DNA of 64,000 nucleotides from Hysterangium stoloniferum (GCA_015178975.1 WHVD01000007.1:992001-1056000), one strand, 5' to 3'; numbered from the stretch's first letter, positions 35,426 to 47,214 are shown. The notes: generated by a model from the letters alone, not told the origin. Program-made: numbers and translations.

Positions 35426-35574
35426 GCCCGGACTCCCCGGGATTCCCGTCCACCTGTTTGAAATTGGACAACACGATCTAGCGAGGGCGCAGCCTATAAG
35501 CTGAAGCCAAGTCCTACCGGATATCCCACGGGTTTCTCCGGAAACCCGCCCTGTGTGTGTATCCTAACAATCGA

Positions 35575-36239
35575 TGATCCAGCTAATAGTGGAGGCTCTT
35601 CAATCTTGTATTATTTAATAGAGACGTTGACGAGGTACAAGAACTTCTTTTCGTAAGTGCAACTCAGAAGTTTCACAACTCACAATTTTGTAATTTGGTT
35701 CAATCTAGCCTCATTGTCACAAAGTCATATTATTTATCTAGAAGATATTTCAGCCTATCTACACATGGAATTTTGCTCTTTGCAGAGGTAAATATCCTTG
35801 CTGGACTAACCTGTGCACTCTGTCCCAATCCTGGCTTCAATGATAAATTTTCGCCAAGGAAAAGCATGTGAGGTGACCTTTGGAACAGGTTAGCCGAAGC
35901 AGAATCAAAATGGAGATTTATTGAGAAAATAGATGAGCTGCCTAATATATTTATGGCGATGGGTATAATATGTAATTCGATAACTTGAAAGCTGCATATC
36001 TCGCTTCATGTGCATGACTCACATTTTTGTGTACACCATTCACAATTGAAGTCTAAGAGTAGCTGGTGGTCTTACACCAGAAGGAGTTGGCCTCATGTGC
36101 CTTTACACCTGATACCATTAGATGTGGAAGGACATATGAGAGTGGTAAATCGACTGCGACTCCACAAAATAGAGGAGGAAAGCTTGCTTGCGTTTGGTTG
36201 GCGTGTGACTGTTTTCTATCACTAGGGCAGGATGAGTGA
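35575..36239 (+). repeat. Right part of split module, then repeated module T
   Basis: The first 60 bp continue the module interrupted at 32118. Then comes AT-rich DNA with no supportable gene. From about 36000 it matches module T ('ggtggtctta...ttagatgtggaagga...atagaggaggaaag'), also seen at 25640-25750. Confidence 0.4.
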
Positions 36240-37275
36240 TTCTTAACATGGATGTCGTGACGTGTGGTTGTACCCTGGTTTCAGAGCAGCCTCGGATGGG
36301 GGTGAGCTCCACTACAGAGAGTTGACACCCATGGCAGATGTTTTGCACAATATTCTCAAGGTTTCTGAGGAAGTTATGTTGACAGAAGGATTATAAACAT
36401 ACTCATGTGTAGACTAAATGTTGACGCAACCTCATCCACATTAGTGCATAGTAGTCAGTAATTTGATTACAGTGGTATACAGTGATCACATAATTGCAGT
36501 TGATGGCTGATCTACATCTGACCATTGAGTGCCGGGGACCATAAGAAAGTGCAAGCTAAACATACCATGAGCTTGGAAGTGTCACTTTGGCTCCTCCGTA
36601 TATCATCTGAATACCAGAACCCCCATACGACCATTGACGTCCGTTGTCGAATTCAAAGTTGGTTTATGGGTCTAGAAAGATATGAGCATTTCGAGTGTAT
36701 TCCAATTAATTCAATGGTCTCTTGAATCAGTATTCCCAATTGTGGCAGAGTGAGATAATCCTGTATATATGTACTTGTCAACCACCTTGTGGTTTTGCTA
36801 TGGTCCATGCCCAATTTGCTCGTTTATTGTCAATTTTTCCATAAGCGAAACATTCTTTGCATTGAAAATATTTTCATCCCAACTCTGTCTCAACCGACTC
36901 TACGGTAATACCTTGGGCCAATTTTAATAATTGAAGATGAGCTGTCATACAATGAGAAGGCTCCCCAGTCAGTGTCATGTCAGTCTTGTGGACTGAGGTT
37001 GGATGTGATGTTACCGGATCTCCCTCACATCTTAATAATCGTCAGGGGATCATGATAATTTCTCTCCTTATAAATGACAAGATCCGGTCTGTGAACAGTG
37101 TACATAAAAAGGATATTTCATTTTACCCATCCATTAAACCTCCACATCTTCTTCAGAAGATGGTATGGGGTGATCGTCTTCAGGTGCTCGGTGCCCATGT
37201 TGGGGACAGCCGCATCAGTCTCGAAAATTCCCTCGGAATCTTTTCCTCATTCCCGTGTCATTTTCCACCTGTTGC
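36240..37275 (-). pseudogene. Main-family copy 10, heavily decayed
   Basis: Exon 3 end, exon 3 (SPLHTN region lost), intron 2 region, exon 2 and part of exon 1 can be traced antisense, with many substitutions towards A/T. The first half of exon 1 is missing: the copy jumps at about 37275 straight into upstream-block sequence. No long frame remains. Confidence 0.65.
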
Positions 37276-37749
37276 TTCAAACTATATCTAACTGAAATAT
37301 ACACTTCGTGTCAATTCCTTCAGAATACCAACAAGTAATCCATTTCCATAATTCTTCATTTGGGCTAATTGTGGTCAAACCTGAATATTCTTGTTTATGG
37401 CCAGCCCACCAGAGTTTTTATTAACAAATGGTTTGTGAAAACTATATTCAGTCATAATTAATTAGACCCCTTGTTTTATTTTTTCCCTGTCCTGAGTGCC
37501 CTTAATCGCAGCTCGTGTTATTTCTCAGGCACTTATCTGTTCGATGTGACAATGTCAAGAGGAGCGAGTTGCCCTACTGAGCCTTTCCAGCTGATGATGT
37601 AAGCCACCTGGCTTATGACATGCTGATTACATCACCACAGATGTATGTTACGTACCGTTATCATCATATATGGTACTCGCCATTCTCGAGCATTACAGTT
37701 TGGTCTATCAATCTCTGGATTGATGCAATGTAAGGTGGCATCAAATAGA
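37276..37749 (-). repeat. Partial upstream block of copy 10
   Basis: Distal part of the family block (from 'ctatatctaactgaaatat'). The promoter-proximal part is deleted. The stretch 37620-37749 contains nothing recognisable. Confidence 0.45.
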
Positions 37750-38091
37750 TGTTAGAATATGTGAATATTCCATTAGATTAGTCTCATATCTTGTCCTGTG
37801 ACTGCCATCAATTAGCTGATATCCAGTGATGTCTGGATTAGTATATTTAATTTAGTGTTTATGTAGATCAGTAAACCTTATTAGTAAGTCTCTTGCTAAT
37901 AAGGTTTACACACAGACCAGTGCACAGACCATGTATTTAGTATATAGTTACATCTAGTTGGGGAGTAGAAACCCCAACTAGAAGCCTAGTTATATGATCA
38001 GTTTACTTTTACACTGCTCTTCTCCTAGTGGTTACACTCCTGATTAGAGGCTCCTTGTAGTGTGACCCCCAGACTTCTGTTTATTTTATCA
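37750..38091 (+). mobile_element. Solo LTR, same family as 44983-45303
   Basis: TGTTAGAATATG start, TTATCA end, 342 bp. The five bases on each side are ATAGA and ACAGA, one mismatch. It contains the shared 'cacagaccagtgcacagacc' segment and a stem-loop (TAGTTGGGG ... CCCCAACTA). Confidence 0.65.
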
Positions 38092-38480
38092 ACAGATGGC
38101 ACTACAAGAGTGTAAATCAACCTATGACTCTGGGCAATAGAAGAGGAATGCCTCCTGCATGAGTACCAAGGGTTGAGGGAAGGGTAAAGCAAAGATAACA
38201 GTGGATGAGGCCTAAGAACCTTAGAGACATAGTGATGTTGTGGTGCTCGTGTGACCTACTGTACAATATTCACGAATGTTGTGTTTCATAAGTTGGATAC
38301 TATGGGTATGAGCTGCTCTAGGTTTCGGTTAAGGTATAGAATGGAGGAAATACTGGATGAAATCCACCCAACAGGGTCCCCATATGTTTTAAAGGCCCTT
38401 CCTTTTATTCCAGAGTTTTCTGCCTCATGCCGATCCGGGCATTGAACATAGATTTTGAAGATTAGATGAATCTGATTGAG
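38092..38480 (+). pseudogene. Module T remnant and S-module fragment
   Basis: After a short T-like stretch, 38195-38470 has the S N-terminal segment (ATGAGGCCTAAGAACCTTAG) fused to the S distal segment (MGMSCSRFR..., IHPTGSPYVLKALPFIPEF), with the middle missing. Confidence 0.4.
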
Positions 38481-38609
38481 ATAACCATCGGCATGGATTA
38501 GTGAGTGGTTGTTATGTGTGTTTTTATAACAAATACAATCTCTCAGTTGACAGGGACAGTGGAATCAACTGAGGTATTGCCTGGCATTCTGGTGAGTATT
38601 ATAAGCAAT

Positions 38610-39101
38610 CCAGGACATTTGTAAGCCTGGCACCCCAGTCTTACACATTTTCCTTTTGTTCCATTCTTATTGTTCCATCCTTATTGTTCTGTCCTTTTTG
38701 TTTGTAGCACATATATATAGTCTAGGTAGTTTTCCATCTCTTTAGGCTTACTGTACGCTGTGTAATCCCGTCGTCAATTGGGATCACTGGCGGTCACACG
38801 AGTTGACAGGACCACGGTGTATTGTCCAGAACAAGACAGGATACAGGCAAGTGCAGCATACGGTAAGTCTAAAGAGACGGAAAACTACCTAGACTATATA
38901 TCTGTGCTACGAACAAAAAGGAAGGAACAATAAGAGTGGAACAATAAGAATGGAACAAAAGGAAAAAGCTTAAGACTGGGGCACCAGGCTTACATGTTGC
39001 CTGCCATGTATACTGCCCGTTAGTTCATCGAGCAATACACTGTGGTCCTATCAACCCATGTGACCCGGACCCAGTGGTCCCATTTGACGACGGGATTACA
39101 A
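38610..39101. repeat. Interleaved inverted repeats with LTR-like ends
   Basis: Segment A (about 38610-38760) is repeated inverted at 38854-39005. Segment B (38761-38826) is repeated inverted at 39029-39101. The order is A, B, A', B'. B starts TGTAATCCCGTCGTC and B' ends GACGACGGGATTACA. One reading is an antisense LTR (39101 to about 38850, B then A) next to a broken sense copy of the same LTR. Confidence 0.65.
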
Positions 39102-39199
39102 CATTAGGAATTGTGAGACAAAGAAAGAAAAGAAACAAAATATTTTCATTGTTCTATAATCACATGTAAATTGCCAAAACAAAAGACAGCACTTATATG

Positions 39200-39560
39200 T
39201 ATGGCTTATTATGTTTCCCCAATCGGTTTGAAATCTGAAATATGTGTTAGCCTTCATTTCCAAGAGTTTTTGCTGTTCTTCAATGACTTGGTTCATGTTA
39301 TCCCAACCCACTGACATGCTACTTTCTTTCAGACCTCTCAGTGGTATTCTTTTTGAAGTTATTCTCATTTCATAAATAGGATGTGATTCTAGCCATTACT
39401 GGGGCCAACATAAGTAACTATATGTGCTCTTGAATTCGCTCAAACTATGTGGCTTCACAAAAATTATAAATATTACCAAAGGCGAATTAAAGTAAAGAGT
39501 AATAGTACTTACTATCCTTCCTGCTCGTTGGGGTAATGTATCGGCATTATCCAAGAGACA
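39200..39560 (-). repeat. Downstream block of copy 11
   Basis: Antisense downstream block ('tgacttggttcatgttatcccaaccc', 'aaggcgaattaaagtaaagag'). It contains the likely 3' UTR of copy 11; no other gene. Confidence 0.5.
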
Positions 39561-41503
39561 TTATGATATATCGTACGGAATGGAAGGAACAAAAGCATCA
39601 ACAAGCCAGTCATGGTCCTCCAACACTGATCTGATGTTTGAATTAGATGTTAGGCACACATCAGTGAAAGGTGTGGCAATAACACAAAGGAAGGAATGAG
39701 CCACAAAGGTTACTCCTTCCAGGCAGGCATCGAGGTATTGATCGTCGATTGAGCTACGCATCGCGTCACAATGTGGAAGAAGACGAGCGAGAATGGCGAT
39801 TATATTACGGTTGCGCACTGTAGTACACGCGGATTCGATATTGGAAGATCCAGCTATGAGGTTCAGAGTGACTTCGATTAGTCGCTGGCCTGACCAGAGG
39901 ACCCACAAATGTGGACGTGTGTGTGTCAGAATCAGACTAGTAGGATATTTTCATGGGTGGATATGACATGATGCTGGAAGGTAAACAATTCTCAACATAC
40001 CATAGGAGTGGCTCAATGAGGGAAGAAACCACATTCAGCTTGTTGATATGATCCGTGCGAAGCATACTGTCGTGGAAAAGTGTTTTCAAGGCCCAGATAT
40101 CACGCCACAGTGACACCGACATGTCCTCATCGATATGAAGGGCCAAGGACACTATGTGGAGATTTGTGTCGTCTCCAATAACCTTCAATACATCTCCAGC
40201 AATATCTCGAAACCGGTCATCTTGGTGGATGCAGTAGACGAGAAGCTGCATCGGGGTTGTATACAAGGATAGTCGGTATGGGTAATTGTGTCTGGGGCGG
40301 TTTGGTAGGCAGGCTGAAATGGTGTGATGTAGCAACGCACGGTTGTACCCAGAATTCAATGCAACCTCTGATCACAGTGAGCTCCTCAACAGACAGTCGA
40401 CGCACTTGGCAGATGTTTCTCGCAATGTCCACAAGGTGGCCGAGGAGGGAGAGAGGTGGATTGCATGGTGATGACAAATATCCGGCGATTTGTAGAATAA
40501 ATGTCGACGCAACCTCATCCACGCTATTATGTAGCGGTGATTTGATCACAGCATTGTAAAGCGATGACGTAATTGCAGTTGATGGCCGATCTACATCCAA
40601 CCATCGAGCACCGGGACACCAAAGGAAGGCAAAACCCAAAGATGCCATAAGCTTGGCAATGTGACCATTCTTCCGCTGTCTAACACTTGAATCCCAGAAC
40701 CCTTCTAAGACTACGGACGCCTGTTCTCGAATTCGAGTGGGATATGTAGGTCCATAAAGATGTGAGTATGATTCAATTCTTGACGCTGTTGTATCCCTAC
40801 CTCATTAGATCAATGGTCTCTTGAATTACTACTCCCAGTCTTGGCAGCGTCAGATACTTCTGTAGAAACTTGTTAAAGGCCTTGTTATCTCTATGTGCAA
40901 TTCGCTCGTATATCATCAACTTCGCCATCAGCGAAGCATTCTTTGCTATGGACAGCACCTTCATCCCAACCTTTTCCATACCGACTCCTAAGCAATACCC
41001 GGGGCTAATTTCAACACTTGAAAACGAACTATCAGCCAGTACGGCCACTCCCCAGTCCATGCTATGACTGTAATATGGACTGAGGTTCGATGTAGTGTTG
41101 GCGGATCTCCCCCGTATCTGAATAATAGTTGGCGGGTCATTACAGTTCCTCTCTCTTTGGCACTGAAAACATGAGGGTGTCAACAACGGACGTGAAAAGG
41201 ATATTTCTTTCTGCGCACCCATTCCTGCACCCAAACCTCGACGTCTTCTTCAGACAGTGGTATGTGCTGGTTGTCTTTGGGTACTCGGTAACATACACCA
41301 TGAGCATGTTCGATACAGCTCCATCGTTCTCGAAGCTTCGCCCGGAATCGTTTCCTTATTCCTGCGTCAATGATATCCACCCGTTCTTCTGCACTGAATG
41401 CACTTGGGGACACCAAGGGTTGTAACCACTCAACCTCTTGTGGGAGCCTTTCAGCCCGTACGATCTTGTGGCTGCTCAGAGTCGTCTTAGTTGAAGTTGA
41501 CAT
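39561..41503 (-). pseudogene. Main-family copy 11, open except for a lost intron 2 acceptor
   Basis: Exon 1 (41503-41219), intron 1, exon 2, exon 3, a 49-nt intron 3, exon 4, intron 4 and exon 5 all splice in frame by the family model. The Cys/His cluster reads C-x2-H-x-H-x2-C and the C-terminus is full length (DAFVPSIPYDIS). The only defect is the intron 2 acceptor: TTTCTAG of relatives reads TTTATGG (GG at 40752-40753). The next downstream AGs give early stops. It may be a very young pseudogene, a sequencing difference, or a non-canonical splice site. Confidence 0.7.
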
Positions 41504-42320
41504 TGGGTGGGGGGGTGTTGTTGTGATACCGGAAGGCGATGCTGCGCTTTTAAGGTGGAGTTATCCGGAGAATGAATTTCCAGGAACAGCATTGTAGCGG
41601 GGCTCTATACAGGATCCCAAGTGGTTCATCCCTTCCTTGTAAATCACGTGGAGGCCCACTCGCCCTTTTCCTATAATACAGCAGGATACTCTCAAGTTAC
41701 TTTACCATTTTTTGTTAGATTTTCGGGTAAAGCGAGCAGTCCGAGTCGTATAGTGGCTGGGGTCATTATTGCCCACGTTCATTACCGCTCTTGTTTTGAG
41801 TATATAATCCTGTCATGGGACCCCCCTATGCATTTATAACCAACAATATAACTCAGACAGTATTGCGCTGGTCCTCTATAGGTCTGGTCATATTTTCGCC
41901 GAAAAGTTAACATGTTTTTCTACTGTTATTACTTAACTTCATCAGATCGCATACTGCAGACAACACATGTGGCAGCTGGGAATACATTGACAAGCTGTCA
42001 CCCCATAATGTGGTAACTTCTCAGGTCTTGAGCGCTAGATTTGCCGGCAAGCCAGCTTTCCGTCGGGTACAGCCTGAGGCGCTTTCAACTCCCGCTATAT
42101 CCCACGGAAATATGCGTTTCGTTTCGGAAGTCCAACGAGCAACCCATTTCAATAATTTTTTAATTATGCCAATTGGGGTCAAACATGAACATTCCTATTC
42201 GTGGCGAGTCCATCAGATTTTTGACTAACAAATTGTGTGTCATCTATATTCAGTCATAATTAATTGGACCCCTGGTTTTACTATTCCCCTGTCCCGCTGA
42301 GTGAACTTATTCTCCCCAGG
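41504..42320 (-). repeat. Upstream block of copy 11
   Basis: Family block in reverse, with an unrelated segment of about 170 bp at 41715-41925 that interrupts it. At 42320 it is joined to exon 3 of copy 12, which is on the other strand. Confidence 0.5.
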
Positions 42321-43531
42321 CATCGCTTTACAATGCTGTCGTCGAATCACCGCTACACACCAACCTCGATGAGGTTGCGTGAATATTCATTCTATAAATC
42401 GCTGGGTGTTTATCATCTCCATGCAATCCACCTCCCTTGCAGCTCGACAATCTTGGGTATATTGTGAAAAAACATCTGCCACGTGCGTCAACTGTCTGTA
42501 GAGAAGCTCACTGCGATCAGAGGTTGTATTGAATTCTGGTTACAACCGTGAGTCGTGACATCACATCATTTCATCCTATCCACCAAGACCACGACAGACA
42601 ACATCCCACAGACCGACACTCCTTCTATAGACCTCCTATAGGGCTTCTTGTGTGTTGTTTGCACCAAGTATTGCTGGAGATGTATTGAAGATGATAGTGG
42701 ACGACAAACCGCGATATTGCGTCCTTGCCACTTCATATCGATGATGACACAACGTATTCATTGTCGGATAATATCCGTCCCCTGAACACCTTCTTCGACG
42801 ACAGCACGCTTCGCACAGATGATATAAATCAGCTGAATGTGGTTTCTTTGCTCATGGAGCCCCTCCTAAGGTATTTTGACAATGCTTTACCTTCTAGTAT
42901 CATCTCATATCTGCCCATGAAACTATCCTACCAGTCTGAGGTGGCCGCACACGAATCCAACATTGGTCGCTCCAGCACACTGGCGACCGACTAGTGAAGG
43001 TCACTCTGAAGCTGATAGCTGGACCCTCCGACATCGAATCTGCGTGTACCACAGTGCGCAACCTCGATATAATCGCCATTCTCGCTCGCCTTCTTCTACA
43101 CTGTGACGCAATACGTGGCTCAATCAACTATACATACCTTGCCCACCGTGAACGAGTAACCCTCGCGGCTCATTCATCCCTTTCGGTCATCGCCTGAAAG
43201 GCTGCTGTCAATTGCAGCCTCGCTAAGTCTCAGTCCAAGCGTTGATAGGACCCGAGTATATTCGTCGATGAACAGAGACGATAGTACACGATAGTGACGG
43301 TAGTTAAAAACGATAATGAAAAAAACTACTATGCGCGTTTATCCTATTTATATAACGGAGTGGATACTAAATATTAAAGGTCCGTTGTGGTAAGCCTCAC
43401 CAGGCTTACATCGCCACACCTTTTTCTGGTGTGTCGGTAACCTCTAATTCGAACGCCATATCAATATTAGAGGAGCATGGTTGGGCTGCCGATAGTCTTG
43501 TTCCATCTGTTCCGCACAATATATCATAATT
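42321..43531 (+). pseudogene. Main-family copy 12, 5'-truncated, split by a solo LTR
   Basis: Begins inside exon 3 at 'catcgctttacaatgctgtc'. Exons 3-5 are followed with frame breaks (an in-frame TGA in 'gcgtgaatatt', deletions near 42665 and 42705). Exon 5 is interrupted at 43194 by an LTR and resumes at 43416 to a stop near 43531. It keeps DDSTLRTDDINQLNVVS and PSDIESACTTVRN. Confidence 0.75.
43195..43410 (+). mobile_element. Solo LTR in exon 5 of copy 12
   Basis: 216 bp, TGAAAGGCTG...CAGGCTTACA, flanked by TCGCC at 43190-43194 and 43411-43415. Removing it and one TCGCC restores the exon sequence 'gtcatcgccacacctttt'. Contains a TATTTATATAA box-like stretch. Confidence 0.85.
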
Positions 43532-43544
43532 TCTCTTGGACGGC

Positions 43545-43606
43545 GTGAGGCGGGTTGCATACAGTACTTCTCTCCATTCGAAACCTTGACGCGATGCCCG
43601 CCTCAC
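43545..43606. repeat. 10-bp inverted repeat at a tail-to-tail junction
   Basis: GTGAGGCGGG at 43545-43554 and CCCGCCTCAC at 43597-43606, exactly between the end of copy 12 (+) and the broken 3' end of copy 13 (-). Confidence 0.6.
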
Positions 43607-44310
43607 TAATGCCGTACAGGAGATCCATGCGAGGAAAGTCGGTGTGGGTAGTTTTGTCAGTTGTGGTTTTGGCGGGCAGGATGAAATGATGTGATATCGC
43701 GACGCACAGTTGTACCCACAATTCACTGTAACCTCTGACCGCAGTGAGCTCCACCACAGGCAGTTGACGCACGGGGCTAGTGATGTCCACGATACCCGCA
43801 ATGGATGGGGATGATCGGGCGATTTGAAGAATAAATGTCGACGCAATCTCATTCACGTTGGTAGCTCTGATTTGATTGCAGCATTGTACAGCGAAGACGT
43901 AAGATGGCCGATCTCTATAGTCCCATCGAGCGCCGGGAGACGAGGAGAAGGACGAACCAAAATATGCCAGAAGCTTCGCAGTATGTCATCCGTTCCTCTG
44001 CGATCCACTATTTGAAACCCAGACCCCTTCTAAGACCATCCACGCCTGTTTTCGAATTCGACAGGGATAGGTGGGTCTAGAAGGACGTGAGTATTTTGAA
44101 TGTATTCCCTGATTGACGCTGTTGTATCCCTGCCTCAATAAATCAATGCTCCCTTGAATTACTATTCCCAGCCTGAGCGGAGTGAGATAGCTGAGCCGAA
44201 ACCCATCAATGAGATTTTGGCCTTCTCATCGTCCACGCGCCATTTGGTTGTATATAACTTTGTCATCAGCGAATATTTCTTTGCGATGTAAAGTACTTTT
44301 ATCCCCCAGC
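43607..44310 (-). pseudogene. Main-family copy 13, truncated at both ends
   Basis: Antisense start of exon 4 (HTDFPRMDLLYG in the unspliced frame), intron 3, a shortened exon 3, intron 2 and part of exon 2, ending at about 44310 in 'aaagtacttttatccc'. Exon 1 and the last third are missing. Confidence 0.65.
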
Positions 44311-44740
44311 TTGAGTTGGAGTCCTTTGTCTTTTCCCAGCAACATGGATCGTGACGGAAACCCCGATATGGTTGAATGTTGTCATGGTTGTGCTCCTCGG
44401 TTCCCTTCCTGGACCTTCAATCTTCATGATGCAAAATGTATATGTAATATCATGCCCGCATGACTTATCGTTGTATCTTCATTTTTCTATCGCCCTAGTT
44501 TGGTTAATATATTGTGTTATAGTGGATATATCTTAATTTTTTGAAGCATGCTGGTGTGTGTGTATCAGTACATAATTACATAGATTATTATATGCAAGTT
44601 CAGATGTTGACAGCTGGGTATCTCATTGGACGTGCCAGACCCGGATTTCTATCTATATTATTGTCATTTAAAGAGCGGCTGGTGCTCTAAATTGGATTAT
44701 AGTCGCTTGTAACTGACTTAATGAGACCTACGATGCTTAG
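44311..44740 (+). repeat. Unmatched segment with small Cys-rich frame, then module T
   Basis: 44345-44463 can encode MDRDGNPDMVECCHGCAPRF... ending CICNIMPA, a 39-codon Cys-rich frame embedded in a longer open frame. No relative is seen in the window. 44440-44710 is module T. I would not call a gene without expression data. Confidence 0.3.
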
Positions 44741-45477
44741 ATACATAATGACGAGAGCTCAGAATCTCCAGAAATCGTGCAATGGTCGGTGAAATATGGC
44801 AATAGATGCTCGGAAGCCGAGGAACGTGTTCACCCAGACAAGATGTCTCACTCTGTTGATTGTTTGTGGTATAGGAGTCCAAAGGCAGCCAGGTGCTCAA
44901 AGAGGTTCCATTGAAATATAAGAAAAGACTTGATCCAATTGAAGACTCATTACTACAATGGGTTGAAGCCCTTGGAGGAAGATGTTGTAATCTGCAAGCC
45001 TGGGGAATCACAGTATGAGGACTCTTGACTGTTGGAGCATAGCCGCTTAGAGTAGAGTGATGTAGAACTAAACCAGTGATATACCCAGGCTTCCAGATGA
45101 GGTTCTACTCTTATCTGGAACGAACTATATACTAGTATACATGGTCTGTGCAGTGGTCTGTGCATAAACCTTGTTACCAAGGTATGCCAGACTATGGAAC
45201 CTTAGACTAAATATAACTATCACATGACATGAACTGGTCCGAAGTATACAATCACAAGACGAGTTATGATATCATACTTATGGTGTGTTATCATAATCTA
45301 ATAGAAGAACAGCTATCTTGCTCCAGGCTGTTCCACATGCTGGACCATACCCAGGCGCCCATTCTAGATTAAGGGAACTTCCCTCCGTGAGCTGCCCGGA
45401 TCAAATACCAATTGACTGATGCTTTGTCTTCTTCAAGGCATCTTGTGTCCTTGGTGCTTCTTCCTCTTCATTTAACA
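44730..45477 (+). pseudogene. S module split by a solo LTR
   Basis: 44730-44982 carries MAIDARKPRNVFTQTRCLTL (equivalent to GARTPRNIF...), and the module resumes at 45309 with 'acagctatcttgctcc' through the Ser-rich segment to about 45477. There it is joined to exon 1 of copy 14 in the middle of both. Confidence 0.5.
44983..45303 (-). mobile_element. Solo LTR with perfect target duplication
   Basis: 321 bp between GAAGA at 44978-44982 and GAAGA at 45304-45308. Antisense it starts TATTAGATTATG and ends ATTACAACA. It contains the stem-loop CCAGATGAGG...CTTATCTGG and the shared 'cacagaccactgcacagacc' segment. Confidence 0.85.
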
Positions 45478-46686
45478 ACAGGAGATTGATGACACGGAAA
45501 GAGGGAAATATCCCGGATGAAGCTTCGAAAGCGATGTAGCGGTCTCGAACATGGACACTGTTTATGTTACCAAGCACATGATGATGACCAGCACATAGAA
45601 CTGTTGGAAGAAGACGTGGAAGTTAGTGGGGAGGAATGGGTGCGCAAACGAAACATCTTTTTTATGGAGACTGTTCACATACCGGATGTTTTCAGTGGCA
45701 AGGAGAGAGAAATTTCCATGACCTACCGAATAATATTCAAATTTGAGGGAGTTCCACCAATGCCACAGCCAAACTCAACCCATATCGTAGGTGTGCCATA
45801 GACTGGGGAGTTGGCTCATCTGCGGATAGCTCATCATCGAGTCTGTACATTAGCCCCGGGTATTACTGTGGAGTCGGTTTGGAAACGGTTGGGAGGACTG
45901 TGCTTCACAACGCAAAGACAGCCACACTGATGGTAAAGTTGATGATATACAAGCGAATGGTGTACGGACACGACAAGGCCTTTAAAAAGTTAATGTGCAA
46001 GCATCTCACTCCTCCAAGACTCGGAATAGTAATTCAGGAGACCATCGACTTAATGAGGTGGGGATACTTTAGCGCCAATAATTGAATACATTCAAAATAC
46101 TTACATCTTTCTAGACCCACTTACCCACGTTGAATTCGAGAACAGGCACGGGTGGTCTTAAAGCAGTTCTGGGATTCAAATGTTATACAGCGGAGGAGCG
46201 GAGGACACACTGCCAATCTTCTGGCATTGTTGGGTTCGTGCCACGTGCATCAATTGTCTGTAGAGGAGCTCACTGAAATCAGAGGTTGCATTGAATTCTG
46301 GTTACAACCGTGCGTCGCGACATCACATCATTTCAACATGCCAACCAAAACCACAACAGACACAATTACCCATACCGACTTTCCTTGTATGGCACTCCTA
46401 TACCCCTTCTAGTGTGCTGCATGCACCAAGATCCCTGGTTTCGAAATATTGCTGGAGATGTATTAAAGGTTATAGTGGCTGACATACTACCATATAGTGT
46501 CCTTGACTCTTATTATGGATATGCACACAACACATTCATTGTGGTATGTTATCTCGGATCTGAAAACCTTTATCGGCAACAGCATGCTTCACACGCATCA
46601 CATCAAACAACTGGATGTGGTGCATTCACTCATTGAGCCCCTCCTACGGTATGTTGAGAGTGGTTTATCTTCCAGCATCATCTAAT
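45478..46686 (+). pseudogene. Main-family copy 14, 5'-truncated with several lesions
   Basis: Starts mid exon 1 ('aggagattgatgacacgg'). Intron 1 is canonical. Exon 2 has TGA at 45744-45746 where relatives have CGA. Exon 3 has lost about 250 bp between LALLGS and the CHVHQLSVEELT-like segment. Exon 4 is frameshifted near 46482. It ends at about 46686, where Ty3/gypsy sequence begins. Short-exon-1 subfamily by sequence. Confidence 0.75.
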
Positions 46687-46905
46687 ATCTGCCCTTGAGA
46701 ATTTTTTAAAAGGTTGAAAGCTTTTTGACACTTATTGTTAAAATTCCATGGAGTATCCTTACGTGTAAGACAGGTAAGGGGAACCATGATGTCAGAATAT
46801 CTGCGGATAAACCATCGGTAAAAATTAGCAAAGCCAAGGAAGAATTATATCTTTAACTTTTTGGGGTTCAGGCCAATATTTGATGACTTGCAATTTAGTT
46901 TTGTC
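46687..46905 (-). mobile_element. Ty3/gypsy reverse transcriptase-RNase H fragment
   Basis: Antisense translation contains [18 protein letters not shown], then [15 protein letters not shown] and [13 protein letters not shown], the hallmark RT/RNase H connection of chromoviral-type gypsy elements. About 65 codons remain, with one stop upstream of FLG. It replaces the end of copy 14. Confidence 0.8.
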
Positions 46906-47214
46906 CATGCAGTGTCTTTTGCTACTCTTCAATCACTTGTTTCATCTATCCCAGCTACCTGGTGTGCTGCTTGTGATATCTCAGTGGTAGTCTATTTGAA
47001 GTGATTCTCGTTGATAAATAGGCCGTGATTCTAACCAATACTAGCGCCCACCAGTATGCAAAATGGTGTCTAGCAGCAACGAGAAGCTGCCAAGCACCCA
47101 CAGGCGGTACAAAGTCACCATATGCGGTCTTGAATGGGCTCAAACTATGTAGCATTACATAAATTAGATATATTGCCAACAGGCGAGTGGCGAGTTAAGG
47201 AAAGCGTCATAGTA
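46906..47214 (-). repeat. Downstream block of copy 15
   Basis: Antisense downstream block ('cagcaacgagaagctgcc', 'attacataaattagatata'). No gene. Confidence 0.5.

Larger units (their letters stand above)
32123..35569. mobile_element. 3.45-kb non-coding LTR-type element with 5-bp direct repeats
   Basis: Starts TGTTACGACGG and ends TATCCTAACA. It is flanked by ATCGA at 32118-32122 and 35570-35574. The flanking sequence is continuous with the related copy at 4640 when the element is removed. I find no long terminal direct repeats and no gag or pol frames, so it is either an unusually long solo LTR or a retrotransposon derivative without coding sequence. It contains the minisatellites listed below, and 34850-35560 is CT-rich with 'cacgacctacgacc' repeats. 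Confidence 0.65.

Noticed and set aside
44345-44463. Basidiomycete mating pheromone precursor (short Cys-rich frame)
   Set aside because: The C-terminus (CICNIMPA) is not a CaaX box, the frame is part of a longer open stretch, and no receptor gene is nearby.
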